In this document: positions 7,465 through 16,188 of the stretch, piece after piece
How the letters are laid out: every line of letters starts with the position of its first letter
Numbering within the stretch: the first letter of the stretch is position 1
Notes under the pieces: generated by a model
Database searches by the model: none
What the model was told of the DNA's origin: nothing
The model's input: only the letters and a program-made list of their open reading frames with translations
Position numbers and translations under genes: made by a program
Source: Amycolatopsis sp. CA-126428
GTDB taxonomy: Bacteria; Actinomycetota; Actinomycetes; Mycobacteriales; Pseudonocardiaceae
NCBI RefSeq assembly: GCF_002904335.1
Contig: NZ_PPHF01000001.1
Span: 62,001-126,000 of the forward strand
Length of the DNA: 64,000 bases
Direction of reading: 5' to 3'

Positions 7465-8843
7465 ACGACAGGATGCTGACCGCCAGCGAGCTCGTCGCCG
7501 CCTACGCGACCGGTGAGCTTTCACCGGTCGAGGCGACGCAGAACGCCCTGCAGGCCATCGAAGCCCGGGACGGCGAGTGCAACGCGTTCTGCCTCGTCGA
7601 CGCCGATCGCGCGCTGGAGCAGGCGAAGGCGTCCGAGGTCCGCTGGCGGGACGGTAACCCGATCGGGTGGCTCGACGGCGTGCCGTCGTCGATCAAGGAC
7701 ATGTTCCTCACCCAGGGCTGGCCGACCGTCCGGGGCTCGAAGAGCATCGACCCGGACCAGCCGTGGGACGTCGACAGCCCGGTCGCCGCGCGGATGCGTG
7801 AGGCCGGCCTGGTGCTGCTGGGCAAGACGACCACGCCCGAGATCGGGTGGAAGGGCGTCACCGACAGCTCGCTGTACGGCATCACGCGCAACCCGGCCGA
7901 CCCGTCGAAGACGGCGGGCGGGTCGAGCGGCGGCAGCGCCGCGGCCGTCGCGGCCGGGATGGGCGAGCTGTCGGTCGGCACGGACGGCGGTGGCTCGGTG
8001 CGGATCCCGGCGTCGTTCTGCGGCATCGTCGGGCTGAAGCCGACCCACGGCCGGATCCCGCTCTACCCGGCGAGCCCGTTCGGCCCGCTCTCGCACGCCG
8101 GCCCGATGGCGCGGTCGGTGGACGACACCGCACTGCTGCTGGACGTCCTGTCGCTGCCCGACCCCCGCGACCCGGCCGCGCTGGCGCCGCCGGTGGGGTC
8201 GTTCCGGGAGGCCGTCCGGCGCGATGTGCGCGGCCTGATCGCCGCGTTCTCGCCGACGCTGGGCTACGTCGACGTCGACCCGGAGGTGGCCGCGATCGTG
8301 GCGGCCGCGGTCCGCGCGCTGGGGGACGCCGGCCTGCACGTCGAGGAGACCGACCCCGGGTTCGCCGACCCGAAGCCGGCGTTCGACGTCCTGTGGTCTT
8401 CGGGGGCGGCGAAGCTGCTGGACTCGTTCCCGCCCGGCTCCGAGGAGCGGACCGACCCCGGGCTGCGGCGGGTCTGGGAACTCGGCAAGAAGTGGACGGC
8501 GAGCGACTACCTCGACGCGACCGCCGAGCGCGCCGCGCTGGGCATCCGGATGGGCGAGTTCCACACGCGCTACGACGTGCTGATCACGCCGACCATCCCG
8601 ATCGCGGCGTTCGAGGCCGGGCACGACGTGCCGCCGGGCAGCGGGCTGAGCGAATGGCCGGAGTGGACGCCGTTCACGTACCCGTTCAACATGACCCAGC
8701 AGCCGGCGATCAGCGTGCCGGCCGGGCGCACGTCGGCGGGACTGCCGGTCGGCCTGCAGATCGTCGGGCCGCGGCACTCGGACGACCTCGTGCTGGCCGT
8801 GGCGAAGCTGCTGGAGGAAGTGCGGCCCTGGGCGCTCGCCTGA
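7461..8843 (+). CDS. amidase signature family hydrolase
   Basis: 460 residues. The Ser-cisSer-Lys triad can be read: Lys in VPSSIKDMFLTQG, the cis-Ser in the Gly/Ser-rich TAGGSSGGSAAAVAAGMG, and the nucleophile Ser in GTDGGGSVRIPASFCG. The C-terminus NMTQQPAISVPAG..GLPVGLQIVG is typical. It hydrolyses a carboxamide to acid and amine or ammonia in the cytoplasm. ATG at 7461 overlaps the previous stop by 4 bp and has AGGGAG upstream. In this island it may be the entry step that releases the carboxylate and the amine handled by the transaminase; a pantothenase-like, maleamate or aryl/alkyl amidase role would all fit. Not a GatA: no GatB/C partners nearby. Confidence 0.92.
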   Translation: MNDRMLTASELVAAYATGELSPVEATQNALQAIEARDGECNAFCLVDADRALEQAKASEVRWRDGNPIGWLDGVPSSIKDMFLTQGWPTVRGSKSIDPDQPWDVDSPVAARMREAGLVLLGKTTTPEIGWKGVTDSSLYGITRNPADPSKTAGGSSGGSAAAVAAGMGELSVGTDGGGSVRIPASFCGIVGLKPTHGRIPLYPASPFGPLSHAGPMARSVDDTALLLDVLSLPDPRDPAALAPPVGSFREAVRRDVRGLIAAFSPTLGYVDVDPEVAAIVAAAVRALGDAGLHVEETDPGFADPKPAFDVLWSSGAAKLLDSFPPGSEERTDPGLRRVWELGKKWTASDYLDATAERAALGIRMGEFHTRYDVLITPTIPIAAFEAGHDVPPGSGLSEWPEWTPFTYPFNMTQQPAISVPAGRTSAGLPVGLQIVGPRHSDDLVLAVAKLLEEVRPWALA

Positions 8844-8902
8844 GGCACACGTGAGGGTGAAAGCCGGACCGGAGCCGGCGAAGCTGTGCCACTCTCGGCC
8901 GG

Positions 8903-9160
8903 ATGAACGCTCCAGGCTGGCGCTACGAACAAGCCATCCCGACCGTCGACAGCACCGGCGAGCCGACGCGGGTGGTGGTCGGCCTGATCGAGCAGGGCGA
9001 CAGGCTGGCCGCGGCGCTCAGGGTGGACGACGGCAAGGCGGCGCTGGTCCCGCTGGAAACGGGGGGCGAGCTGCTGAAGGCTTTACGCGAGACGCTGGAG
9101 AGCTGGTGGCGCCTCGACGGCCACCGCGACCTGACGTCCGGGCCGCGCGTGGGCCGTTAG
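8903..9160 (+). CDS. small hypothetical protein, 85 aa
   Basis: Reading frame with actinomycete-like codon use, starting MNAPGWRYEQAIPTVD and ending in a charged helix (LLKALRETLESWW) and SGPRVGR. No motif, signal peptide or membrane segment that I recognise. No good Shine-Dalgarno sequence precedes the ATG. It follows the amidase by 59 bp and its stop overlaps the stop of the convergent MFS gene by 4 bp. Possibly leaderless, possibly spurious. Confidence 0.55.
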   Translation: MNAPGWRYEQAIPTVDSTGEPTRVVVGLIEQGDRLAAALRVDDGKAALVPLETGGELLKALRETLESWWRLDGHRDLTSGPRVGR

Positions 9161-10452
9161 CTTCGACCCGGGCCGGCCGGCACCCGGCGGACGAGGCCCC
9201 GCACCTGCGAGCTGCACAGCACGAGCGCCGTCGCGACGACGACCAGGGCCGCGCCGCCGAAGAGCGTCGCCGGCCGGCCGGCGTGTTCGGCCAGCGGGCC
9301 CGCGGTGATCTGGCCGAGCGGCATCGCGACGAACGAGCCGAGCATGTCGTAGGAGTAGACGCGGGCGAGCTTGTCCGGCGGGATGTTCTCCTGCAGCGAC
9401 ACGTCCCACGCGACGGAGAACTGTTCGAGCGCGACACCGGAGAGGAACATCGCGGCCAGCAGCGGCAGCAGGTACGGCGTCTGACCCAGGGCCAGCATCG
9501 GCAGCGCCGCGGCCATGACCACCGCGACGCCGGTGAAGAGCATCCGCCGCGGTTGCCAGTGGGCGGCGAGGACGCCGCCGAGCAGCGAGCCCGCGGTCTG
9601 CGTGGCCAGCGCGAACCCCCAGCCGGTGCGGCCGAAGGTGTCGTCGGCGACGAGCGGGCCGATCACCAGCAGCGCACCGGCGGTCGCCGCGTTGACGATC
9701 ATGAACTGCAGCACCACCAGCCACACCCACGCGCGGGCGCGGAACTCCCGCCAGCCTTCGGCGAGCTCGGCGAGCGGGCGGCTGCCCGGAACGCGTTCGC
9801 CGCGCGGCAGCCGGATCCGCCGGTAAGCCACCGCGGCGGCGAGGAAGAGCAGCGCGTTCCCGGCGAGCGCCCACCCGGAGCCGGCGAAGGCGACGAGCAC
9901 GCCGGCCAGGCCGGCCCCGGCGATACGGCCGGTGTTCGCCAGCAGCCGGACCAGGGCGTTCGCCTGGGTGAGCTGGGCGCCGGGCACGGTCGACGGCGTG
10001 AGGGCGGCGGCCGCGGGCAGCGAGATGGCCGAGACGGCGCCGTTGACGAACCCGAGCCCGGCCAGCAGCGGGATCGAGGCGAATCCACAGAGGACACTCG
10101 CGGCCACGGCGGCCTGGGTGAGGGCGGCGGCGGTTTCGGTGCCCTGCAGGATGACCGACCGCGGCAGCCGGTCGGCCAGCATCCCGCCGAACAGCAGCAG
10201 AAGCACATTGGCGAGCGAACGAGCCCCGACGACGAGCCCGAGATCGACGGCGGACCCGGTGAGATCGACGACGGCAAAGGCGAGCGCGAAGGGCGCGACG
10301 GCGTTCCCGAACTGGGCCAGGCTCCGGCCGGTGACGAGGGCCCGGAACGGAGCTTCCCGCAGCGGCGCGACGAGTGAGGTGGTCACGGGCGCGGCCCCGG
10401 CCGGAGAGGACGTGGCAGGCAGCGGAGGGGAGCGCTCATCGGCGCTGGGCAC
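9157..10452 (-). CDS. MFS transporter (MFS_3/EntS-like exporter)
   Basis: 431 residues with about twelve hydrophobic segments. The first loop region FRALVTGRSLAQFGNAVAPFALAFAV and the signature between segments 2 and 3 (FGGMLADRLPRSVIL) place it in the MFS_3 group with EntS-type exporters. It is an inner-membrane proton-driven exporter. It lies 42 bp after pqqB on the same strand, so it may be the last gene of the pqq transcript. Export of PQQ or of an unrelated drug are both open. GTG at 10452 gives a long N-terminal tail; a GTG at 10386 (TTSLVAPLREAPFRAL) is an equally reasonable start since neither has a clear ribosome site. Confidence 0.85.
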   Translation of the reverse strand: MPSADERSPPLPATSSPAGAAPVTTSLVAPLREAPFRALVTGRSLAQFGNAVAPFALAFAVVDLTGSAVDLGLVVGARSLANVLLLLFGGMLADRLPRSVILQGTETAAALTQAAVAASVLCGFASIPLLAGLGFVNGAVSAISLPAAAALTPSTVPGAQLTQANALVRLLANTGRIAGAGLAGVLVAFAGSGWALAGNALLFLAAAVAYRRIRLPRGERVPGSRPLAELAEGWREFRARAWVWLVVLQFMIVNAATAGALLVIGPLVADDTFGRTGWGFALATQTAGSLLGGVLAAHWQPRRMLFTGVAVVMAAALPMLALGQTPYLLPLLAAMFLSGVALEQFSVAWDVSLQENIPPDKLARVYSYDMLGSFVAMPLGQITAGPLAEHAGRPATLFGGAALVVVATALVLCSSQVRGLVRRVPAGPGRS

Positions 10453-10494
10453 CCGGGAGGCACATGGCTTCAGCCAACCACCGCTGTCAACGGC

Positions 10495-11322
10495 TTAAAG
10501 TACGTACGCCGTGCCGTCCAAAGGCAGCGAAGCGCCCGCGGCCAGCACCGCGGCGTGCTCGGCCGATGCCGAGTCCAGCACCGGGTTCGTGTTGTTGACG
10601 TGCGTGAACGCCCAGGGCCGCCCGGCCACCCGGGGCAGGATCGACGTGATCGGCAGGTGTCCCATCGCGAGCTGGTCCGGGCCGCCCACCCCGGCCATCT
10701 CGTCCGGCGCGTAGAACGTCCCGTCCAGCAAGACGAGCGAAGCGTCCGCGACGAACGCGTCGAACCCGGCGGGCCAGCTCCGCAGGCACGGCGCGTACAC
10801 CAGCACACCGCCCGTCGCCGGGTCCGAGATGCGGTAGGCGACCACCCACGGGCCGCCGGAATCGGCCCGGGCGTACTTCGGCCGCTTGTCGCTCACCGGC
10901 AGCACCTCGACCCGCAACCCCGGAACGTCCACCACGGACGACCACGTCCAGCCGCCGTAGCCGTCCACGATGGCACGGAACGGTGACAGCGCGGACAGCA
11001 CCGCCGGTGGCGCCCACACCGGGAGCCCGCCCGACTCGCGCAGCATCAGCAGGCCCAGCGCGTGGTCGAGTTCGGCGTCCGTCAGCAGCACCCCGCGCAG
11101 CGGGATCTCACGCGGCCCCGGCCCGGCCCGCAGCTCCGGCGTCCCGAGGATCTGCGCGCGGATGTCCGGCGAGCAGTTCAGCAGGTACCAGCCGACGCCG
11201 TCCGCGCTGATGGCTACGCAGTCCTGCGAGCGGGGCACCAGCCCGGACGTGCAGAGGCGGCACGCACAGTTCCACTGTGGACACCCGCCGCCCGCCGCGG
11301 TACCCAGCAGGATCACCTTCAC
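10495..11322 (-). CDS. pqqB: PqqB, metallo-beta-lactamase-fold protein of PQQ biosynthesis
   Basis: 275 residues, slightly short of the usual 300. Starts VKVILLGTAAGGGCPQWNC, the PqqB hallmark with the CxC-type zinc site (CPQWNCACRLC), then LLNCSPDIRAQIL, LTDAELDHALGLLMLRE (degenerate version of the HxHxDH metal motif) and the end THVNNTNPVLD. PqqB acts as a hydroxylase on the peptide-derived intermediate between PqqE and PqqC. The GTG start at 11322 overlaps the pqqE stop (GTGA). It is the last biosynthetic gene of pqqA-C-D-E-B. No regulation signal is visible inside the operon. Confidence 0.95.
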   Translation of the reverse strand: MKVILLGTAAGGGCPQWNCACRLCTSGLVPRSQDCVAISADGVGWYLLNCSPDIRAQILGTPELRAGPGPREIPLRGVLLTDAELDHALGLLMLRESGGLPVWAPPAVLSALSPFRAIVDGYGGWTWSSVVDVPGLRVEVLPVSDKRPKYARADSGGPWVVAYRISDPATGGVLVYAPCLRSWPAGFDAFVADASLVLLDGTFYAPDEMAGVGGPDQLAMGHLPITSILPRVAGRPWAFTHVNNTNPVLDSASAEHAAVLAAGASLPLDGTAYVL

Positions 11323-12383
11323 CGGCGCATGACCAGGTCGGCCGCCGGGGGACGGGACAGGAGCAGGTCGACCGCGCCGCGTTCGGGCGAGCGGGAGCAC
11401 ACCGGGTCCGTGGCCGCGGCGTCGCCGGTGAGCAGGAACGCCTGGCAGCGGCAGCCGCCGAAGTCGACTTCGCGGCGGTCGCACGTGCGGCACGGCTCGG
11501 TCATCCACTCCTCGCCGCGGTAGGCGTTGAACGACGACGAGTCGTACCAGATCTCGGCCAGCGGGGTGTCCCGCACCGAGGACAGCGACAGCGTCGAGAT
11601 CGCCGACGCCGCCGGGCACGGCAGCACGGTGCCGTCCGGGGCCACCGTCAGCTGCCGCGCACCCCAGCCGTACATGCACGGCTTCGGGTACGGCTCGTGG
11701 TAGTCGGCGACGACGTAGACGATCTCCATCGTGCCCCGCAAGCGCGCGATCGCCGCGCGCACCACCGGCTCGGCGGCGGCCAGCTGCGCAGCCGTCGGCA
11801 TCAGCGCGTCCCGGTTGCGCAACGCCCAGCCGTAGTACTGCGTGTTCGCCAGCTCCAGCCGGTCCGCGCCCATTCGCTCGGCCAGCTCGATGATCCCGGC
11901 CAGCTGGTCGTGGTTGCGCCGGTGCAGCACCACGTTCAGCGACAGCGGCAGCCCGGACTCCTTCACCAGCGCGGCCGCGAGCAGCTTCCGGTCGTGCGCC
12001 TTCGCGCCGGCCAGCAGGTCGGCCCGCTCCCGGGTCGCGCCCTGCGCCGACAGCTGGACGTGCGCCAGGCCGCGCTCGACGAGGTCGTCGAGCCGCGAAG
12101 CCGTCAGGCCGAGCCCGGAAGTGACGAGGTTGACGTAGCAGCCGAGCTCACTCGCGTGCGACACCAGGGAGGGCAGGTCCGGCCGGAGCAACGGCTCGCC
12201 GCCGGACATGTGCACCTGCAGCACACCCAGTGCACGGGCCTGGGACAGCACCGACAGCCAGTCCTCAGTGGACATCTCCGCGGAGCGGGAAGCCAGTTCC
12301 ACCGGGTTCGAGCAATAAGGACAGTGCAGCGGACAGCGGTGGGTCAGCTCGGCCAGCAGGCCCAGCGGCGGGCTCACGTCCAT
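11319..12383 (-). CDS. pqqE: PqqE, radical SAM enzyme of PQQ biosynthesis
   Basis: 354 residues. ELTHRCPLHCPYCSNPVEL supplies the CxxxCxxC [4Fe-4S]/SAM motif, followed by HMSGGEPLLRPDL. The C-terminal SPASM region has CMYGWGARQLTV, LPCPAAS and EPCRTCDRREVDFGGCRCQAF, which hold the auxiliary clusters. PqqE makes the carbon-carbon bond between the Glu and Tyr side chains of PqqA while PqqD presents the peptide. ATG at 12383 overlaps the end of pqqD by 10 bp; the longer open frame upstream runs through pqqD and pqqC and is not coding. All key cysteines are present, so it should be active. Confidence 0.96.
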   Translation of the reverse strand: MDVSPPLGLLAELTHRCPLHCPYCSNPVELASRSAEMSTEDWLSVLSQARALGVLQVHMSGGEPLLRPDLPSLVSHASELGCYVNLVTSGLGLTASRLDDLVERGLAHVQLSAQGATRERADLLAGAKAHDRKLLAAALVKESGLPLSLNVVLHRRNHDQLAGIIELAERMGADRLELANTQYYGWALRNRDALMPTAAQLAAAEPVVRAAIARLRGTMEIVYVVADYHEPYPKPCMYGWGARQLTVAPDGTVLPCPAASAISTLSLSSVRDTPLAEIWYDSSSFNAYRGEEWMTEPCRTCDRREVDFGGCRCQAFLLTGDAAATDPVCSRSPERGAVDLLLSRPPAADLVMRR

Positions 12384-12640
12384 GCGACGACCCGCCGTTC
12401 GCCCAGCCGGGACAGCACGGAAAGGACGTCCTGGGCGACCACGCCGGAGTACCGCCCGGAAAGCGCCGTCGTGATCTCTGCGACCGACCGGGCGCCGTCG
12501 CAGAGTTCGAGCACCGCGGCCGCGGTGGCGTTCGGCACCAGGACGCCCTCGGGGAACAGCAGCACGTGCGTCTCCCTCACGTGGTCGAAGGACAGCCGCA
12601 CGCCGCGGCGCAGCTGCGGAACCGAATCGGCGGTGATCAC
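12374..12640 (-). CDS. pqqD: PqqD, peptide chaperone (RRE) of PQQ biosynthesis
   Basis: 88 residues from a GTG at 12640 that overlaps the pqqC stop (GTGA). Sequence VPQLRRGVRLSFDHVRETHVLLFPEGVLVPN, then AAAVLELCDGARSVAEI, matches the RiPP recognition element fold of PqqD: three beta strands and a three-helix bundle. It binds PqqA and delivers it to PqqE. Separate pqqC and pqqD genes here, unlike the pqqCD fusion of some methylotrophs. Confidence 0.93.
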   Translation of the reverse strand: MITADSVPQLRRGVRLSFDHVRETHVLLFPEGVLVPNATAAAVLELCDGARSVAEITTALSGRYSGVVAQDVLSVLSRLGERRVVAWT

Positions 12641-13326
12641 GCGGCCGCCCGTTCGATCGCGTCGAGCATGGACCACAGGACGTCGCACTTGAACGCCAGC
12701 GCGGCGATCGCGCGGTCCTGCTGTTCGCGCGTGACGCAGTGGCGGACCACGATGTCGAGGGTGTCCTTGCCTTCGCCGGCGACCTTGTCGATCCGGTTGG
12801 TGAAGTAGGCGAGGTCTTCCCGGTCGATCCACGCATAGTGCGCGAGCATGTCCGCCACCCGCTGCTGCATCAGGTGCCCGGCGAACATCTCGGTCAGTCC
12901 CGACGCGACGGCCTCCCACCAGGGTTTCGTCCGCGCGAAGGTCACGTAGGCGTCCACGGCGAAGCGGACGCCGGGAGCGACGTGCCGTTCGTCGAGAACC
13001 TCGTCGCGGTCCAAGCCGACCGCCGTGCAGAGCCGCAGCCAGCGTTCGATCCCGCCGGTGCCGGCGCTCACGCCGTCGTGGTAGACGATCCGGTCGAGCC
13101 ACTGGCGGCGGATCTCCGGCAGCGGGCAGTTGCTGATGATCGCCGCGTCCTTCTGCGGCAGCACGCACTGGTAGTACCAGCGGTTCGCCGCCCAGATCCG
13201 CAGCGCGCGCTCGTCGAGCCGGCCCGCGTGCAGCCGGCGGTGGAACGGGTGCGTTCCCCAGTACCGGCCGGACAGACCGCGCAGGGCGTCGATGAATGCG
13301 CTTTCCGAGAGTGGCTCGACCGGCAT
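12637..13326 (-). CDS. pqqC: PqqC, final oxidase of PQQ biosynthesis
   Basis: 229 residues, helical heme-oxygenase-like fold without cofactor. Recognisable blocks: YWGTHPFHRRLHAG, ANRWYYQCVLPQKDAAIISNCP, RIVYHDG, GGIERWLRLCTAVGLDR, and HYAWIDREDLAYFTNRIDKV with the active-site His/Tyr/Arg positions. It performs the last ring closure and oxidation to PQQ using O2. ATG at 13326 lies three bases after the pqqA stop. Length and all blocks are normal. Confidence 0.96.
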   Translation of the reverse strand: MPVEPLSESAFIDALRGLSGRYWGTHPFHRRLHAGRLDERALRIWAANRWYYQCVLPQKDAAIISNCPLPEIRRQWLDRIVYHDGVSAGTGGIERWLRLCTAVGLDRDEVLDERHVAPGVRFAVDAYVTFARTKPWWEAVASGLTEMFAGHLMQQRVADMLAHYAWIDREDLAYFTNRIDKVAGEGKDTLDIVVRHCVTREQQDRAIAALAFKCDVLWSMLDAIERAAA

Positions 13327-13329
13327 CCG

Positions 13330-13416
13330 TCAGTCCGCCATGCGGGCCGCGTAGGCGGTGACCTCCATCGGGGTTTCGTACTCGACGAAGTCCGGGGTCG
13401 TCCACTCCTCGGTCAT
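13330..13416 (-). CDS. pqqA: PqqA, 28-residue precursor peptide of PQQ
   Basis: Reverse-strand ORF too short for routine gene calling. It begins MTEEWTTPDFVEYETP and ends MEVTAYAARMAD. The E-V-T-A-Y core supplies the Glu and Tyr, four residues apart, that PqqE cross-links to form PQQ; an early Trp and a Glu-rich leader are also usual. AGAGGAG stands six bases before the ATG. It heads the operon pqqA-pqqC-pqqD-pqqE-pqqB. The promoter should lie within 13417-13543. Confidence 0.93.
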   Translation of the reverse strand: MTEEWTTPDFVEYETPMEVTAYAARMAD

Positions 13417-13543
13417 GTCCTGCTCCTCTTTCCGGGGGCTGATCGTCGCCACCCTAGGAGCGGGAAGAGTTTCCGGACAGCATTTTCGCCCCGCTTTCGG
13501 AAAGATTCCTTCCGATGGGGGAGCCGACGTGTCGGTGAGCGGG

Positions 13544-14908
13544 CTACCTTACCGCAGCTTCGAGTTCCACCAAGGCCGTGTCGAGGTGGGTCAGGATCCG
13601 CTGCAGGTGCGGGACGCTGCGGCGGCACCCCGTGACGCCGAAGTCGAGGTGGTCGCCGTTGCTGGTCAGCGTGATGTTCACGGCCTGGCCGTCGAGCAGC
13701 ACCGACGCCGGGTAGATGCCGTCGAGCTGGGCGCCGTTCCAGTACATCTGCTTGCGCGGGCCGGGGACGTTCGAGATCACCAGGTTGAACGGCGGACGGG
13801 TGTTCTTGACGATGCCCGGGATCGGCGAGGCGCCGAGCTGCGCGACGTTCACCGCCGAGAGCAGCAGCGTCTGCAACGGAGTCAGCTCGGAGAACAGCCG
13901 CTTGCCGTTGCGCATCGACTGGTGGATCGTGACGAGCCGCTTGCCCGCGTCCGGCAGGTCGGTGGCCAGGTTGCACAGCAGCGCGCCGATGTTGTTGCCC
14001 GCCGCCTCGCCGGGGTCGTTCCGGCGCCGCAGCGACACCGGCACCATCGCGATGAGCGGCGCGTCCGGCAGCGCGCGCTGTTCGATGAGGTAGTCCCGCA
14101 GCGCGCCCGAGCACATCGCGAGCACGACGTCGTTGCGCGAAACCCCGGCCGCGGTCGCCACCTGGCGGACGCGGTCCAGCGGCCACTTCTGCGCCGCGAA
14201 CCGCCGCGCGCCGCCGATCGGCACGTTGAGCATCGTCTTCGGCGCCTGCCCCGGCAGCGTCAGGGTGTGCTCGCCGAACGCCTCCCGCGCCACCTTCATC
14301 GCGGCGGGCGCCAGGCTCGCGAGCTGGTTGGCCGTCTTGCCCGCGGTCTGCAGGAACGACCGCGGGCGCTTCACGCGTTCTTCCCCGGGCTTGCGCCGGC
14401 TGCCCCACCACGGCGGGCAATCCAGGTCCGCGGGATCGTCCGACAGCGTGCCCTGCAGCTGGCGCAGCGCCGAAACGCCGTCCATCAGCGCGTGGTGGAC
14501 CTTGGTGTAGACGGCGAACCGGCCGTCGTCGAGCCCCTCGATGAGGTGGGTCTCCCAGAGCGGCCGGTGCCGGTCGAGCAGGGTGCTGTGCCAGCGAGAC
14601 GTCAGCTCGAGCAGCTCGCGGACGCGGCCCGGCCGCGGTAGCGCCGAATGCCGGAAGTGGTAGTCGAGTTCGAGTGCGGCGTCGTTCGCCCAGGCGACGT
14701 GCCCCATCGTGTTGACCGGCCGCGCCGGGCGGCGCCGGAACACCGAGCGCATGTTGTCCGATTCGAGGAGGTTGGCCCGGACGTCGCGGAGGTAGTCGTC
14801 GCCGGCGCCCTCGGGTTTCTTGAACAGCTGCAGACCGCCCACGTGCATCGGATGCTCGCGCGTTTCGACGAGGAGGAACATCGAATCGGTCACGGGCATC
14901 ATCGCCAT
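13544..14908 (-). CDS. WS/DGAT-type O-acyltransferase (wax ester synthase / diacylglycerol acyltransferase)
   Basis: 454 residues, typical for bacterial WS/DGAT. The catalytic HHxxxDG motif is HHALMDG at residues 138-144. Other family blocks: N-terminal MPVTDSMFLLVETREHPMHVGGL, PLWETHLIEGL, and the C-terminal NLVISNVPGPRKQMYWNGAQL. It transfers an acyl group from acyl-CoA to diacylglycerol or a fatty alcohol at the membrane surface, forming storage lipid. It lies upstream of the pqq operon on the same strand with 127 bp between, so it is probably separate. It is divergent from the DAO oxidase at 14990. Of the clustered N-terminal ATGs the one at 14908 is favoured. Confidence 0.94.
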   Translation of the reverse strand: MAMMPVTDSMFLLVETREHPMHVGGLQLFKKPEGAGDDYLRDVRANLLESDNMRSVFRRRPARPVNTMGHVAWANDAALELDYHFRHSALPRPGRVRELLELTSRWHSTLLDRHRPLWETHLIEGLDDGRFAVYTKVHHALMDGVSALRQLQGTLSDDPADLDCPPWWGSRRKPGEERVKRPRSFLQTAGKTANQLASLAPAAMKVAREAFGEHTLTLPGQAPKTMLNVPIGGARRFAAQKWPLDRVRQVATAAGVSRNDVVLAMCSGALRDYLIEQRALPDAPLIAMVPVSLRRRNDPGEAAGNNIGALLCNLATDLPDAGKRLVTIHQSMRNGKRLFSELTPLQTLLLSAVNVAQLGASPIPGIVKNTRPPFNLVISNVPGPRKQMYWNGAQLDGIYPASVLLDGQAVNITLTSNGDHLDFGVTGCRRSVPHLQRILTHLDTALVELEAAVR

Positions 14909-14989
14909 GGGACATCACCTTCTCAAGCTCGGCACGCCGACTCTACGCGCTCGGTGGCCGCCGGTGGATCACGTTCTACTCTGGCGAGT

Positions 14990-16165
14990 ATGACCACCCG
15001 CGGCGCCGGGGAAACGTCCTTGCCACCGACGGCCGGCTGCGTCGTGATCGGCGGGGGCGTGATCGGCGTCAGCTGCGCGTTCCGGCTCGCCGAAGCCGGT
15101 GTGCGCGTGCTGCTCCTCGAGCGCGGCGAGCTGGGCGGCGGCTCGACGGCGAAGGCCGCGGGCGGCATCCGGTCGTCGTTCACCAGCCGCGTCAACGTCG
15201 AGCTCGGCCTGCGCGGGCTGGCCGCGTACAGCGCTTTCTCCCGGGACTTCGGCACCGAGATCGACTTCCGCCGCGACGGTTACCTCTACCTCATCACCGA
15301 CCCGGCCGACGTGCCCGCGTTCGAACGCTGCGCCGAGCTGCAGCGCGAGTACGGCGTCCGCAGCCACCTGCTCCACCCCGGCGAGGCGAAGAAGGTGCTC
15401 CCGCTGGTGGAGACCGACGGCGTCGTCGCGGCCCTCTGGTCACCGGATGACGCCAAGGCGACGCCGGACGCGGTCGTCCAGGGCTACGCGAGAGCGGCCC
15501 GCGCGCACGGCGCGACGCTGCGGACCGGCGTCGAAGTCACCGGGATCGAGCGCGACGGCGACCGGCTGACCGGCGTGGTCACGACGGCGGGGTTCGTCCG
15601 GACCGGCGCGGTGGTGTGCGCGGCCGGTGCGTGGTCGGGCCGGATCGGCGAGCTGGCCGGGCTGGACCTGCCGGTGCGCCCGTTCCGCCGGCAGGTCGTG
15701 TTCACCGGGCCGGTGCCCGGGCTGCCGGACTCGGTTCCGCTCACCATCGAGATGCCGTCGGCGCTCTACTTCCACCGCGAGGGCCCCGGGCTGGCGATGT
15801 CGTTCTCGGAGGACGACGGCGTCCCGGGCTTCGGCACGCGGTACGAGCCGGGCGAGTGGCTGCCGCGGCTGGCCGAGCTGGCCGGCCGCCGGATCCCCGC
15901 CGTGCTCGACGCCGGCGTCCGGACGGCCTGGGCCGGGCTGTACGAAATGACGCCGGACCGCAACCAGATCATCGGGGAAAGCGTCCTGCTGTCGCGGTTC
16001 TTCTACGCGACCGGCTTCTCGGGCCACGGCTTCCAGCTGGGCCCGGCCACCGGCGAGCTGATCCGGGACCTCTACCTGCGACGACGGCCGGCGGTGGACA
16101 TCGCCGAGCTCGACGTCCGCCGGTTCGCCACGGGTGCGGCGACGGCCGAGCTCAACATCGTCTAG
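14990..16165 (+). CDS. FAD-dependent oxidoreductase, DAO (D-amino acid/glycine oxidase) family
   Basis: 391 residues. N-terminal VVIGGGVIGVSCAFRLAEAGVRVLLLE is the GxGxxG dinucleotide fold, followed by LGGGSTAKAAGGIRSSF, where such enzymes hold FAD. The C-terminal block GLYEMTPDRNQIIG and FFYATGFSGHGFQLGPATGELI is diagnostic for the DAO family (sarcosine oxidase, glycine oxidase, proline dehydrogenase beta-like). It oxidises a C-N bond of an amino acid or N-methyl amino acid. The substrate is unknown. Monocistronic, divergent from the WS/DGAT, and followed by the palindromic element at 16189. I chose ATG 14990; the frame upstream lacks coding character. Confidence 0.88.
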   Translation: MTTRGAGETSLPPTAGCVVIGGGVIGVSCAFRLAEAGVRVLLLERGELGGGSTAKAAGGIRSSFTSRVNVELGLRGLAAYSAFSRDFGTEIDFRRDGYLYLITDPADVPAFERCAELQREYGVRSHLLHPGEAKKVLPLVETDGVVAALWSPDDAKATPDAVVQGYARAARAHGATLRTGVEVTGIERDGDRLTGVVTTAGFVRTGAVVCAAGAWSGRIGELAGLDLPVRPFRRQVVFTGPVPGLPDSVPLTIEMPSALYFHREGPGLAMSFSEDDGVPGFGTRYEPGEWLPRLAELAGRRIPAVLDAGVRTAWAGLYEMTPDRNQIIGESVLLSRFFYATGFSGHGFQLGPATGELIRDLYLRRRPAVDIAELDVRRFATGAATAELNIV

Positions 16166-16188
16166 TCACCATCCGCCGTGGCTGGCGG

